From contig OU452222.1 in the NCBI GenBank assembly GCA_911728455.2, positions 9,260,108-9,324,107 of the forward strand: a stretch of 64,000 nucleotides of DNA. The letters are read 5' to 3'. Below are positions 24,952 through 33,485 of this stretch, one piece after another (position 1 is the stretch's first letter; each line of letters opens with the position of its first letter). Source of the DNA: Marthasterias glacialis (lineage: Eukaryota > Echinodermata > Asteroidea > Forcipulatida > Asteriidae). Position numbers and translations under genes: made by a program. The notes under the pieces were generated by a model. It made no database searches and was not told the origin of the DNA. It saw only the letters and a program-made list of their open reading frames with translations.

Positions 24952-25204
24952 GTAACAAAATCTTTTAGAGTTACACACTTTGTGTTTCATCAAAATGTAG
25001 TTTTGTTGACTGTTATGTTTTTAACCGTATAGAAACCATTGTTGTTGTTTTTAATAATTATCACCATTTGCCCAGATGTCGCTAACATAATCTTTTTATT
25101 AAAAATGTTTGGAAGTTTTTTTTTTTTACCAGAAATGTTGATACATGCGGTATGATGTAAGAATGAGAAATGTCAGTTTTTTATCTGAGTTCAGACGTTA
25201 TGTC

Positions 25205-25605
25205 TGACTGATGAGAAAAGTAGCTGCTATTCCTGTGGGTTGGAGTCCTGGTCTTGACAGATGTGTCCTTAAGCAAGACAGTTAAACATGACTGCTTCAT
25301 CCTTCAGACAATCGGATGGTCCCATGTGTTGTGTGATGCATGTAAAAGAACCCAGGACACTTATCATTAATAGAAGGGGTTTGCACTGGTGTTTTCTGGT
25401 ATGGTTGGCGGGCTGCAGATTAAGCCACAGAAACTTGTAAACCTTTACATGGTGCTTTGTAAACAAATGGGCCTTATATTTTTAACACAGGTCCACATAC
25501 CAGTAGAAAAAGTTAATGAACATTATGAGAAACCCCTGGGTGTGATCAAACGCTGTATAAGAACTGTGTATATTATTAGTACTTTGTTCAAATGGGTGAT
25601 GAATT
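25205..25605 (+). mobile_element. SINE with (ATT)-type tail
   Basis: Contains gtgtccttaagcaagacag, the body shared with the SINEs at 5475 and 30795. It then has aacccaggacacttatca, a 3' part (gaaggggtttgc, aaacctttacatggtgct) shared with 37285-37505, and ends cgctgtataagaactg followed by tattattag. It lies between two PRKDC relic exons. Confidence 0.6.
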
Positions 25606-25623
25606 TTCTTTTGATAAACAAAG

Positions 25624-26108
25624 ATGCAGCAAAGCGCCCTTCAGTGCTCTTCCAGTCTCTCAACTACTTCTTGACTAGCTTGAGTCTTGTTGATATCAAT
25701 GGAGCTGCTCAGAGTCTTAGTAGAGGTGGGAGTCAGGCCTCTACATCCTCTCATCTCCTCTTCACTCCCAGGGAGTCTGAAGAGTACAGCCAGGGCAAGC
25801 GCACTGTGGGGGTTTGACTGTGGGACTTCATGACAGTGCTGATGGGCAATTATCCCAATTGAGGCGGTTAAGGTGAGGGTAAACTTGCTCAGTTACTAGT
25901 GTTGTACTCATGTTCAAATATTATTGTATTGATATATTTATTACTGTTAAAACTAAATTTGAATTTGTTTACCTCGATTTTTTAGGTCATTCCAAAGTCA
26001 ATTTGGCAAGGAGGGTTGTTGAAACTGCTCATCTCTTGCGTCCTACAACCAACAGTCGTAGGATTCAATATGGCCGATGTGGAAATCATGAACAATCTGC
26101 CCAAAACG
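25624..26108 (+). pseudogene. PRKDC: PRKDC relic exons d-e, nonsense codon and frameshift
   Basis: Exon 25624-25872 joins in phase after the previous exon and reads DAAKRPSVLFQSLNYFL. Near its end it reads KRTVGV, then TGA at 25815-25817, then LWDFMTVLM. The vertebrate protein has Arg at the stop, fitting CGA to TGA. After NYP the frame must shift by one base near 25854 to give IEAVK, which then joins in phase 0 to exon 25986-26108 (QGGLLKLLISC, VVGFNMADVEIMNNLP). The second exon resembles the vertebrate GFNIGDVQVM segment. Borders are AG/GT throughout. Confidence 0.7.
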
Positions 26109-26179
26109 GTAAGGAACTTTTTCCTGACTTGGACCTGCACACTGCCTGCATGGATGATGGGTCCTTTAACCACTTAACG

Positions 26180-26430
26180 CCGGGGTTCTAAAAATATTTT
26201 CATGTCACCTGATGGGATTAATTTCTCAGAACTGCCGGAATCATTTTTCCTTGAGAATACCACTGGCTAAACAAAGCCAAGAGTACAAAGATTTTCACTG
26301 AAGCACTGGGATTTTCGGTTCGTATTTCGAGAAATCATCTGATTTATTCATTATGAATTGCAAAACCTCGGGTGTGAGACACAGCCAAGAATTGGTCCCA
26401 CTGCCGGAATCTCGGTTCACTAAGTATTGC
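26180..26430 (+). repeat. Dispersed repeat R1, copy 3
   Basis: Shows the same block order as the copies at 3170 and 6400: ttctcagaactgccgg, ccttgagaatacc, gaagcactgggattttc, gaattgcaaaacctcgg, atctcggttcacta. It is truncated at the 3' end and lies in a PRKDC relic intron. Confidence 0.65.
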
Positions 26431-26622
26431 AAACCATGAACAGATTTTCTTACGCAGTGTCTCAAATTAAAGGTTGTTTTTCACCATCAATTTGGCAAAA
26501 GAAAATGCGGGCTATGCATCTTGGAACCCCATGTACTAATATCTTACCTTTAGGTCCCAAAGATGTTTTAAAAGATCCTAACTACAAATGTCATCTAGTA
26601 TTGCATTTGATTGATTTGTTAG

Positions 26623-27031
26623 ACTGGTCAGCTTTTGAAGTTAATGTCAAGATGTCTGCCTGCTGGTATGAAAAATGATCTCAGCAAAGCTGTTGCCACC
26701 AACATCACTCAAAACAGGTAAGATACACAGCAGAAAATAGGCATGTGAATTATCCTTACACAAATGTGTGATGAACGCAGTTTAATTGTTTTACCTAACT
26801 GTAGAAAAAATTGGTACATTCTTTTAAAGTTTTCTTTGAAATTTCATAGTATTGTTTTGATATATACTTTGTTGTTTTTGCAGTCAGCATGATTTGGTCA
26901 AGCTTCTTCCATCCATGTTCACTGCTATGGAGGAAATGGCCCTTGACCATGGACAACTGGGTGACCTTGTCGGTGGGTAGTATGAGCAACTTCATCAGGC
27001 AAATGTTCTCTCAACAGTGACTGTCGGCGTG
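26623..27031 (+). pseudogene. PRKDC: PRKDC relic exons f-g, nonsense codon
   Basis: Exon 26623-26717 reads TGQLLKLMSRCLPAGMKNDL and carries two bases into exon 26884-27031, which reads SQHDLVKLLPSMFTAMEEMA. After DLVGG there is TAG at 26978-26980, followed in frame by YEQLHQANVL. That resembles the vertebrate CKQLHRAGLL, so the exon probably runs on through the stop to the gtaaga donor at 27032. An alternative donor at 26973 would avoid the stop but lose the conserved QLH segment. Confidence 0.6.
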
Positions 27032-27804
27032 GTAAGATAAAATCTGATTTTACACTTTATTTTTGGTAATGCTAGCTCTACTTTCTATCATGCGCGACAG
27101 TACCTTCTGCCTGCTGCTACAAGTAATTCATTTGTACAAGGCTACCACATGACCAATCATTGAATATTGTAGTCCTATACGTTGGTATTCCTTCTTGACA
27201 GGATCCAGCAGCAAGCTGTTAATTTGAGAAGAGTAGTCTTGTCAGGACTTTAGTTTCTCTAAGCCTCTGTGCAGGTACTTTCATGAAAGGGGGGGGGGCG
27301 AGTGAAGCATAACTTAAAGGTATATACTAGATTGGCAAATTTGATAATGGAGTGTTCTTAACTTTGTTTAATTCATTAATGTACACATCGAAAACAAATT
27401 CTTTTATTTTATTAAATCGGTTGTCTTAAAGAGCAGGGAAGCTAGAAAGTCGTACCTTTTTTCGTACGTAAACATATTGTTGTTAATTTAAAACAGTTGG
27501 AACTCATCAAAACATTGATTTTTTTTTTAAATCAGCCCGAACTGATTATGAAGTTCATGCCAGTGGCCGTCTCCCACAAAAATATTTCTGTCGAAAATAT
27601 TTTTAGACCAAGATTTTCATGTCGATTATTAGAACCTAAATTTAAAATAATGTTTTTATACATGATGCCAAAAGATGTGCTCGGTTTTCACAGTGTATTT
27701 TCTCCTCACTCAGACAACGGATTTAGCCAGAACTTTTCCAGGCAACCACACACATAGATCTGTAAATAAATCTTAAGATTATCAGCCGCAGCATGCCATG
27801 GTTA

Positions 27805-27940
27805 AACCAAATCTCATTTGAATGTGAACAGCAGACCTGAATATCATCATGGACGAATCGAATCTTATTTGAATGTGAACAGTAGACCTGAATACCATCA
27901 TGGACGAACCGAATCTCATTTGAATGTGAACAGCAGACCT
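27805..27940. repeat. 51-bp tandem repeat, ~2.6 copies
   Basis: Units of 51 bp with tcatttgaatgtgaacag, agacctgaat and catcatggacgaa, differing by a few bases. The length is a multiple of three, so ORFs stay open through it by chance. Confidence 0.8.
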
Positions 27941-28004
27941 TAAAACAAGGTACGCAGTCACAGCAGTTCCCAAACGTGCAGTTTGTTGAAGTTACTCTTT
28001 CAAA

Positions 28005-28219
28005 ATGGACAACCAGGCAGTCAGAGTGCAAATTTCCCGAGAAGAGAGACACCTCATCCTCGCCGGGTACAACGCCCACGGCCCTCAGTGGGGCCTTGTT
28101 GTTAACCATGTCCGGGAAAATTCAGCAGAAGGGGGACAACTCGCCAATCTGTATCTGCAGAGAAACAATCCCCAGCTCAGGAGGAGGGTGAGGGAAGCTA
28201 TTGCACGAGATGTTTAAAG
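28005..28219 (+). CDS. Small unknown protein, first exon
   Basis: Reads MDNQAVRVQISREERHLIL, then a basic helix-rich segment ending RRRVREAIARDV and TAA at 28215-28217, for 70 residues. I do not recognise the family. Two bases after the stop there is a gtatgg donor at 28220. A strong pyrimidine-rich acceptor at 28444 would bring in RLQDQRQRKMRYAARG in exactly the same phase. So the TAA may be a nonsense change, a readthrough stop, or the natural end with the next exon belonging to another isoform. It lies in the plus strand within the PRKDC relic. Confidence 0.45.
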
Positions 28220-28444
28220 GTATGGCTTCGCGCAATGTCATAAGTATTAATGATAACCAATAAAAACAAAATAAAAAATGTAAAACATCCCAAAAAGCAA
28301 TGATGTCTCGTTAAAAGTGTTGAACAAACTGGCCCCTTCTTGTATCACTTTGGTTTTTGATTTTTTTTTAAATTTTTTTTTGGGGGGGCGTTGTGTTCTT
28401 ATATAATAATGTGTTTGTTTCTTTTTCTCTCTTTCTTTTTGTAG

Positions 28445-29004
28445 ACTGCAAGACCAAAGGCAAAGGAAAATGCGGTATGCAGCAAGGGGAAACCCTGCAC
28501 AGAGAAGGGCCCGAGTGCAATTTCCTGGAGCTCATCTGCATCCAAGAGCAGCCCCTCCAGCAGCACCCCAGCCCCCATCGGCAGCACCACAGCCCCCACC
28601 GGCAGCACCACAGCCCCCACCGGCAACACCACAGCCCCCACCGGCAGCATCCCAGCCCCCACCGGCAGCACCCCAGCCTCCACCGGCAGCACCACAGCCC
28701 CTTCAGGCAGCACCACAGCCCCTTCAGGCAGCACCACAGCCCCCACCGGCAGCACCACAGCCCCCACCGGCAGCACCCCAGCCTCCACCGGCAGCACCAC
28801 AGCCCCTTTAGGCAGCACCACAGCCCCCACCGGCAGCACCACAGCCCCTTCAGGCAGCACCACATCCCCCACCGGCAGCACCCCAGCCTCCACCGGCAGC
28901 ACCACAGCCTCCACCGGCAGCACCACAGCCCCTTCAGGCAGCACCACAGCCCCCACCGGCAGCACCCCAGCCTCCACCGGCAGCACCACAACAGCACCCT
29001 CAAG
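28445..29004 (+). CDS. Repeat-rich second exon of the unknown gene (Pro/Ala or Thr/Ser frame)
   Basis: Follows a strong acceptor (ctctctttctttttgtag). In the phase set by the upstream exon it reads RLQDQRQRKM and then heptads of QPPPAAP and QPLQAAP until a TAG at 28809-28811, where a CAG of the repeat became TAG. A second frame, reached through the alternative donor gtgagg at about 28187, reads mucin-like GSTTAPTGSTTAPSG heptads without a stop until about 29023. A third frame (HHSPHRQ) is also open. Coding status is therefore uncertain. Confidence 0.35.
28560..28998. repeat. 21-bp minisatellite, ~20 copies
   Basis: The unit is cagcccccaccggcagcacc plus a, with variants containing ccttcaggcag or cctccaccggcag. 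The unit length is a multiple of three and lacks stops in three forward frames, so all of them stay open. Confidence 0.95.
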
Positions 29005-29096
29005 AGGTTTACATTGCTCATAGCAGTTTAAAGTTATAAACCGTGCATCCTGTAAATTAATTTTTTTTTTCACATGACATTTTGGACTGAGGTGTG

Positions 29097-29285
29097 TTAT
29101 AAAACACATATGAACTGGCATTATTTGGGCACTAGTGCACGTCTATGCACCCCGAGGGCCTGTGAGTGACCAGGGGAGGGTCCAATTTTCCGACGCCAAA
29201 GGCCGAGGGAAATAGGACCCTCACAGGCCCTCGGGGTGCATAGATGTGCACTATTGCCCTCATTGCCAGTCCATATGTGTATAAT
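29097..29285. mobile_element. Foldback MITE
   Basis: The left arm ttat-acacatatg-actggc continues through gggcactagtgcacg and gcaccccgagggcctgtgag. It is matched by inverted ctcacaggccctcggggtgc, atgtgcactattgccc and gccagtccatatgtgtataa. Arms are about 75 bp and the centre is short. It lies in a PRKDC relic intron. Confidence 0.85.
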
Positions 29286-29513
29286 AGTTGTATGGTCATG
29301 TCACTCAAGGCAGTTTACTGACAACTAAATAGTTCCAGGCAATCTCTAAGAAAGACAAAATTCACATTTAAAGTTCAAATTTTCTTGGAGATAGTAAAAC
29401 ACTGAAAAGGTATCCCCTACACTACCAAAATGTTCTTTTTGCATGCAGTGCAGTTGGTTGCCTCTCTGAAATTACTATAATATATAAATTTATTTTCAAA
29501 CTTGTAACCACAG

Positions 29514-29682
29514 GGGCAGTTTTTGTTGGACAATCTGGTGGATGTGCAGAGAGCTTACACATTGGAGATTGAAATGAACGCCCCCATGGAACGTAAGAAA
29601 CGATTTGTCTCCATCCGTAACCAAGTACGTGATGGTACAGGTGAATCCAATGACTCTGGTCTAGGCTCCTCAGTGTATGCAG
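29514..29682 (+). pseudogene. PRKDC: PRKDC relic exon h (mid-protein)
   Basis: An open exon with AG before 29514 and gtaaac after 29682. It reads GQFLLDNLVDVQRAYTLEIE and then PMERKKRFVSIRNQVRD with a DSGLGSS stretch. It is very close to the vertebrate segment with ENLIDLKRRY and PMERKKKYIEIRKEARE around residue 2000. No lesion is seen. No matching next exon was found before the FATC exons. Confidence 0.8.
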
Positions 29683-29879
29683 GTAAACATTGACTAAATT
29701 AGATTGACTAATTCTTATAGATGATTGAAGACCATTTGTTACATTGTTGAACCCCTTGTCCAATGAACAGCGCGCTTTTGGGTTGGGGATGGGTTGGTTG
29801 AGTAAGTGTCAGAGACCCAATTCTGACAATATACTGTACCATTTATTTGTTAAGGATAAGGACGATACTGTCATCACAG

Positions 29880-30425
29880 TACCTCGTGATAGTAACTTTG
29901 GTGAAGACAAAGACATGGTGGGAATATGGGGTTTGGGGTGTGAGGATGCTGCTGAGGGAACGGGTGGGGTGGGGGGAATTTAGAGACTCGATTTAAACTC
30001 TGCCTTATGTCATTTCTTTTATTGGGTCTAGGGTGTTACCGCTTATTCCACTATGTTGCTAATAGCAGCTTTTGTAACAACAAAGACTTTATGGGAATGT
30101 GGGGTTGGGGTTGGGGTGTGACTGTGAGGTTGCTGCTGGGAGGATGAGTGGAGGGGGATTTAGTGACTCAGTTTAGACTCTGCCATATGTCATTTATTTT
30201 ATCAGGTCTACAGCATTGCCATTCATCCCAATACCTCGCTAATAGCAGCTTTTGTAAAGGCAAAGACATGGTGGGAATGTGGGGTTGAGGTTTGGGGTGT
30301 GAGGTTGCTGCTGGGAGAATGGGTGGGGTTTTCAGTGACTCAATTTAGACTCTGCTGTCTGTCATTTCTTTTATCAGGTCCAGGATGTACTTGTCCTCCC
30401 AATACCTCGCTAATAGCAGCTTAAG
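29880..30425. repeat. ~180-bp tandem repeat, three copies
   Basis: Each unit contains caaagac-tggtgggaatgtgggg, gtgtgaggttgctgctggga, gactcaatttaaactctgcc, gtcatttcttttatcgggtc and cgctaatagcagcttttgt. Equivalent points lie at about 29915, 30091 and 30271. Non-coding. Confidence 0.9.
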
Positions 30426-30794
30426 TGAAGATATCCAGCAGTTTGATTTCTCCAGCGGTGTTCAGCAATTTATTCCCTCTATGGATCAGAGCTTTAGTCA
30501 GAGAGGGCTTGGCTAGGAAGCGATACAGTAATGAGGTAGGACTCGGATTACAGCCATCTTGTTATGTCCTGATCAAATCAATGCAACCAAATGGAGGCTA
30601 TCAGGGCAAAATAGTCTGATCCTTTGGTGGTAAAATGAGACTTATGATTCAGTGAGGTTATTGCACATAGGGAACATGACAAGGGCAGCATGATAAGTGT
30701 GTGGAGTGTCTGTGATTGAAAAGGAAAGAGTATTTATATCCGGTTTATTTTATAATGGAATAATAAGGACATGTGAAAATGATGTGGTCAACTG

Positions 30795-31055
30795 GACGTG
30801 TTGTGGCCGAGCGATCTGGTGCACTGAATTCAAGTTCTAGTGGGAAAATCATTGGGATGGTGGGCTCAAAACCTGGTTGTGACACTCGTGTCCTTGAGCA
30901 AGACACTTAACTATAATTGCTTCTCCTCATCCAGGAGTAAATGGGTACCTGTGAGGGTAGAGATGGTTCTTGTGATTGATTAAGCCAGGCGCACTACATG
31001 TACATACTTGGCAGCACAGGCTGTTTACTCCCCAGGGAGCTGAGATGGTTTAAGA
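30795..31055 (+). mobile_element. tRNA-derived SINE
   Basis: Begins gttgtggccgagcgatctgg, an A-box-like tRNA head (TGGCCGAGCGATCTGG). A degenerate B box (gggctcaaaacctgg) follows, then the body gtgtccttgagcaagacact and actccccagggagctgagat. RNA polymerase III transcription from the tRNA-like head is the usual mechanism for such elements. Confidence 0.75.
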
Positions 31056-32420
31056 AATGAAATAAATGAACATCATCTCTATATCTCATGTAGCACACTA
31101 TTTCAGGGTTGGTTGGGAGAATTATTTCATTTTCGTATTTGAACAGAGTGATGTCACAAATTTCAGGACTGCATTCGCTACCCATCGCCATGCCTATTGT
31201 TTGTCTGTAGAGCTTGTTATTAAATACAAAGACGTTTGCGCCCATAATAAGTTCTAAGAGACAACGTGTGTGTTTTCTTGTTGGTTTGGGTATAGCGTAT
31301 AGCCCTGAGTCTGCCCGTTCCAAGGCATCACAAACTGAATTTATTGCCTCTTTTTGTGTACATTGAAACAATATCCAAGGTGATAAGGAGATAATCTTTG
31401 TCCAATGTCAAATTGTCGAGTTTTTTGAGAATCTGTGAGGAGTCTCGTGTGTATGTGCTCTGTTGCTTGACAATTGGAAGCAAGAAAAAGTCCATGTATT
31501 TTGAGATTTGTTGAGTTGGGGCCCCGCAACCACTGATGATCGGCCTTCTGACAAACCGTGTCCCACCCGGAGGGTTTTTATGGATCTTCGGTAATAGGTA
31601 GAGGCTGGGTGTTTAGATCTGGTGGTTGTGGGGGTTGAGAAACTCAAATATCTCCTTGGATATTATCTGTTCTATGAACAGACTACGTACTGCCTGGTAC
31701 ACCATGGCTGTGATTTCACTTGTCATATCCTTATCAACCACCTCATAGTGCGGCCCAGATAGTTGCCTATACCCCTCGTTAATATAGTCTGATTTATTTA
31801 GAACGCATACACCCCTGCCTTTATCAAATGGTTTTATGACAATTTCTGTTTTTTTCTTCAGGCGTGCCAGTGCGATGCGTTCTGCTTTAGTCATATTCGA
31901 TGCCACATTTTTTATTTTAATTTTGGACAATTCCTCTCGTGTACCTTCAATGTATGATTCTAGGTATGTATTGAAGATAGCTGGAGGATTCCATTTTGAT
32001 GGCATTCGGAAGGGGTGTAGTTGGCTTTGTCTTTGTTTCCCCGCCATTAAAACGCGTAATCTCATTTTTCTGAAGAGCTGTTTCGAATGGCGGTAGACCG
32101 TTTGGGCTTTTTTGGTGTGGGAATGAAGTGTAAGCCCTGACCGAGAGCGATCAACTCCATTTCAGTCAAACGTTCGTCTGACATATTTTTTTACAAACTG
32201 TTTACTTTTTTGGGCCTTTTGTTTTAGAGTGTCTAACATCTCCTTTTTCTTATTGTATTTTGATCTGTTTCTGGAGAGGGTAGACTTCTCTTAAGCCAAA
32301 GTTTTTGTTTTTTTGTTTTTTGGCTTTTATTCAGTCTTCTAGACATCGTTACAACAGAGCCGTCTTTAAGATGTTTCATTTCTGTGTCTTGGCACCGGGA
32401 CGATCGCTGTTGCAACGATT
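30994..32420 (-). mobile_element. Penelope-like element, decayed RT
   Basis: Reading the minus strand from about 32420: a Lys-rich N-terminus, then GLTLHSHTKKAQT and KMRLRVLMAGKQRQS in the frame of 32065-31613, which ends with IKPFDKGRGVCVLNKSDYI and EFLNPHNHQI. After a frameshift come LPKIHKNPPGGTRFVRRPII and SGCGAPTQQISKYMD. After another comes 31371-30994 with RQTIGMAMGSECSPEICDI and the catalytic RYRDDV. These are characteristic Penelope-like RT motifs, including the RPIISG block and an RDD catalytic site. The GIY-YIG endonuclease that normally follows is absent here. Several frameshifts make it non-functional. Confidence 0.8.
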
Positions 32421-32559
32421 AAGTGTTTGTTTGTTGTCGTTTAAGTACCCTGCCTCACTTGAGCCACCCACCAGCAGTCTGTAACGCGCATGCGTTATGC
32501 ATATAGACACTGCCCGAGGGTGGAGGTCTGTTACATGGTGTTGAGTGGCTCAAGTTGTC

Positions 32560-32745
32560 AGGTTTGTAGGTAAAATGGAGGCGAAGGCTAGTGAGAAAAG
32601 TAGGGTGGGAAATGGGTGTTGGAGAAAGGTGCAAGGAGTAGAGCTAGAAAAGGAAAGGACAACTGGAAATGGAGGAGTGAATTGAAGTAAGGAAGGGGAT
32701 GGTGCAGGCAGAAAGGGTAAAGAGGTAAAGAGGGTAGAGCCACTG
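32560..32745 (+). repeat. Purine-rich tract
   Basis: About 185 bases that are overwhelmingly A and G on the plus strand (gagaaaagtagggtgggaaa and similar), ending just before the intron that precedes the FATC exons. No motif periodicity was found. Confidence 0.6.
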
Positions 32746-32985
32746 GTATGCACAAAACCAATAGTTGTTAAACCAATTCGTTAAGGACTTACTGATTCAT
32801 CACATTTCAGCTTTAGAAAATGTGGAAGTCCGAGGTAATCATTTGCCTTGAAAACTTGTTTTATAAAAGGTTCTTTGAATTTGAATTTGTTAAGCCCCCT
32901 TCCATTTTTGGATATAGCCCAACAAATATGAAATATTTGATACAAATTATAAAGTTTTTCTTGTGTTTATCCTGTCAATTCTCAG

Positions 32986-33485
32986 TCAAATGCAAACAAG
33001 CAAGCCAAGACGCAGCGGGATGCAGGCCAGATAATTGAAGACCAGTCTGAGGTAGATGGTGGTAGTCAAGATGAGGCCTGGTATGCTAAAGAAATCGTCA
33101 ACTATGCAAAAAGAAAACTACAAGGAGCAAACACATCCGACATTACCAAGTAAGGCAAACTTCCAATCCCAAAAAACTTCAATCTTATTTTTCTTGGAAG
33201 CTTTAAAACCTACTTAACACATTTTTCTCTCTCTCTGTCCCCCCCCCCACCCCCGAAACCCTTTTCATATTATTTTGCAGACGTGAGTTGACCCTTGGCC
33301 ACAGCCGGAAAGTTGCATTTAAAGCCTTTAAGAACGTCATGCAAGGTGATCGTAAGGATAACATCCGTGCATCATGTCCCGAGTCTGGTCTCAGTGTGGA
33401 GACACAGGTGGCCTGTCTGATAGACCAGGCAACAGACCCTAATCTATTGGGTTGTGTCTACCTGGGATGGGAAGCCTGGATGTAG
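32986..33485 (+). pseudogene. PRKDC: PRKDC C-terminal exons with intact FATC domain
   Basis: Exon 32986-33149 reads SNANKQAKTQRDAG and ends WYAKEIVNYAKRKLQGAN with two carried bases. Exon 33281-33485 reads RELTLGHSRKVAFKAF, then IRASCPESGLSVETQVACLI, then DQATDPNLLG and GWEAWM with TAG. This matches the DNA-PKcs extreme C-terminus (vertebrate ESGLSEETQVKCL, DQATDPNILG, GWEPWM). FATC is needed for PIKK activity. Both exons are free of lesions, but the kinase domain that must precede them is not in the 3.3 kb since the previous exon. Confidence 0.9.

Larger units (their letters stand above)
18493..33485 (+). pseudogene. PRKDC: DNA-PKcs (PRKDC) relic: discontinuous exons with stop codons
   Basis: Exon islands that read as parts of the DNA-dependent protein kinase catalytic subunit, the giant PIKK of non-homologous end joining. 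Exons: 18493-18626, 18749-18818, 24764-24951, 25624-25872, 25986-26108, 26623-26717, 26884-27031, 29514-29682, 32986-33149 and 33281-33485. Each is bounded by AG and GT, and phases join correctly between neighbours where exons are contiguous. From memory of the vertebrate protein (over 4,100 residues), the first seven cover part of the HEAT solenoid in the second thousand residues, the eighth lies near residue 2000, and the last two are the C-terminus with FATC. The N-terminal thousand residues, a block before the eighth exon, and about 2,000 residues including FAT and kinase are absent. In-frame stops at 18790, 25815 and 26978 and a frameshift near 25854 support a pseudogene. Misassembly across a repeat-rich locus is the alternative, because the FATC exons are clean. 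Confidence 0.75.

Noticed and set aside
28368..29121. Minus-strand 217- and 240-codon ORFs of CCRWGLW and VVLPVGA repeats
   Set aside because: Generated by the 21-bp minisatellite, which is free of stops in several frames. No splice or family support.
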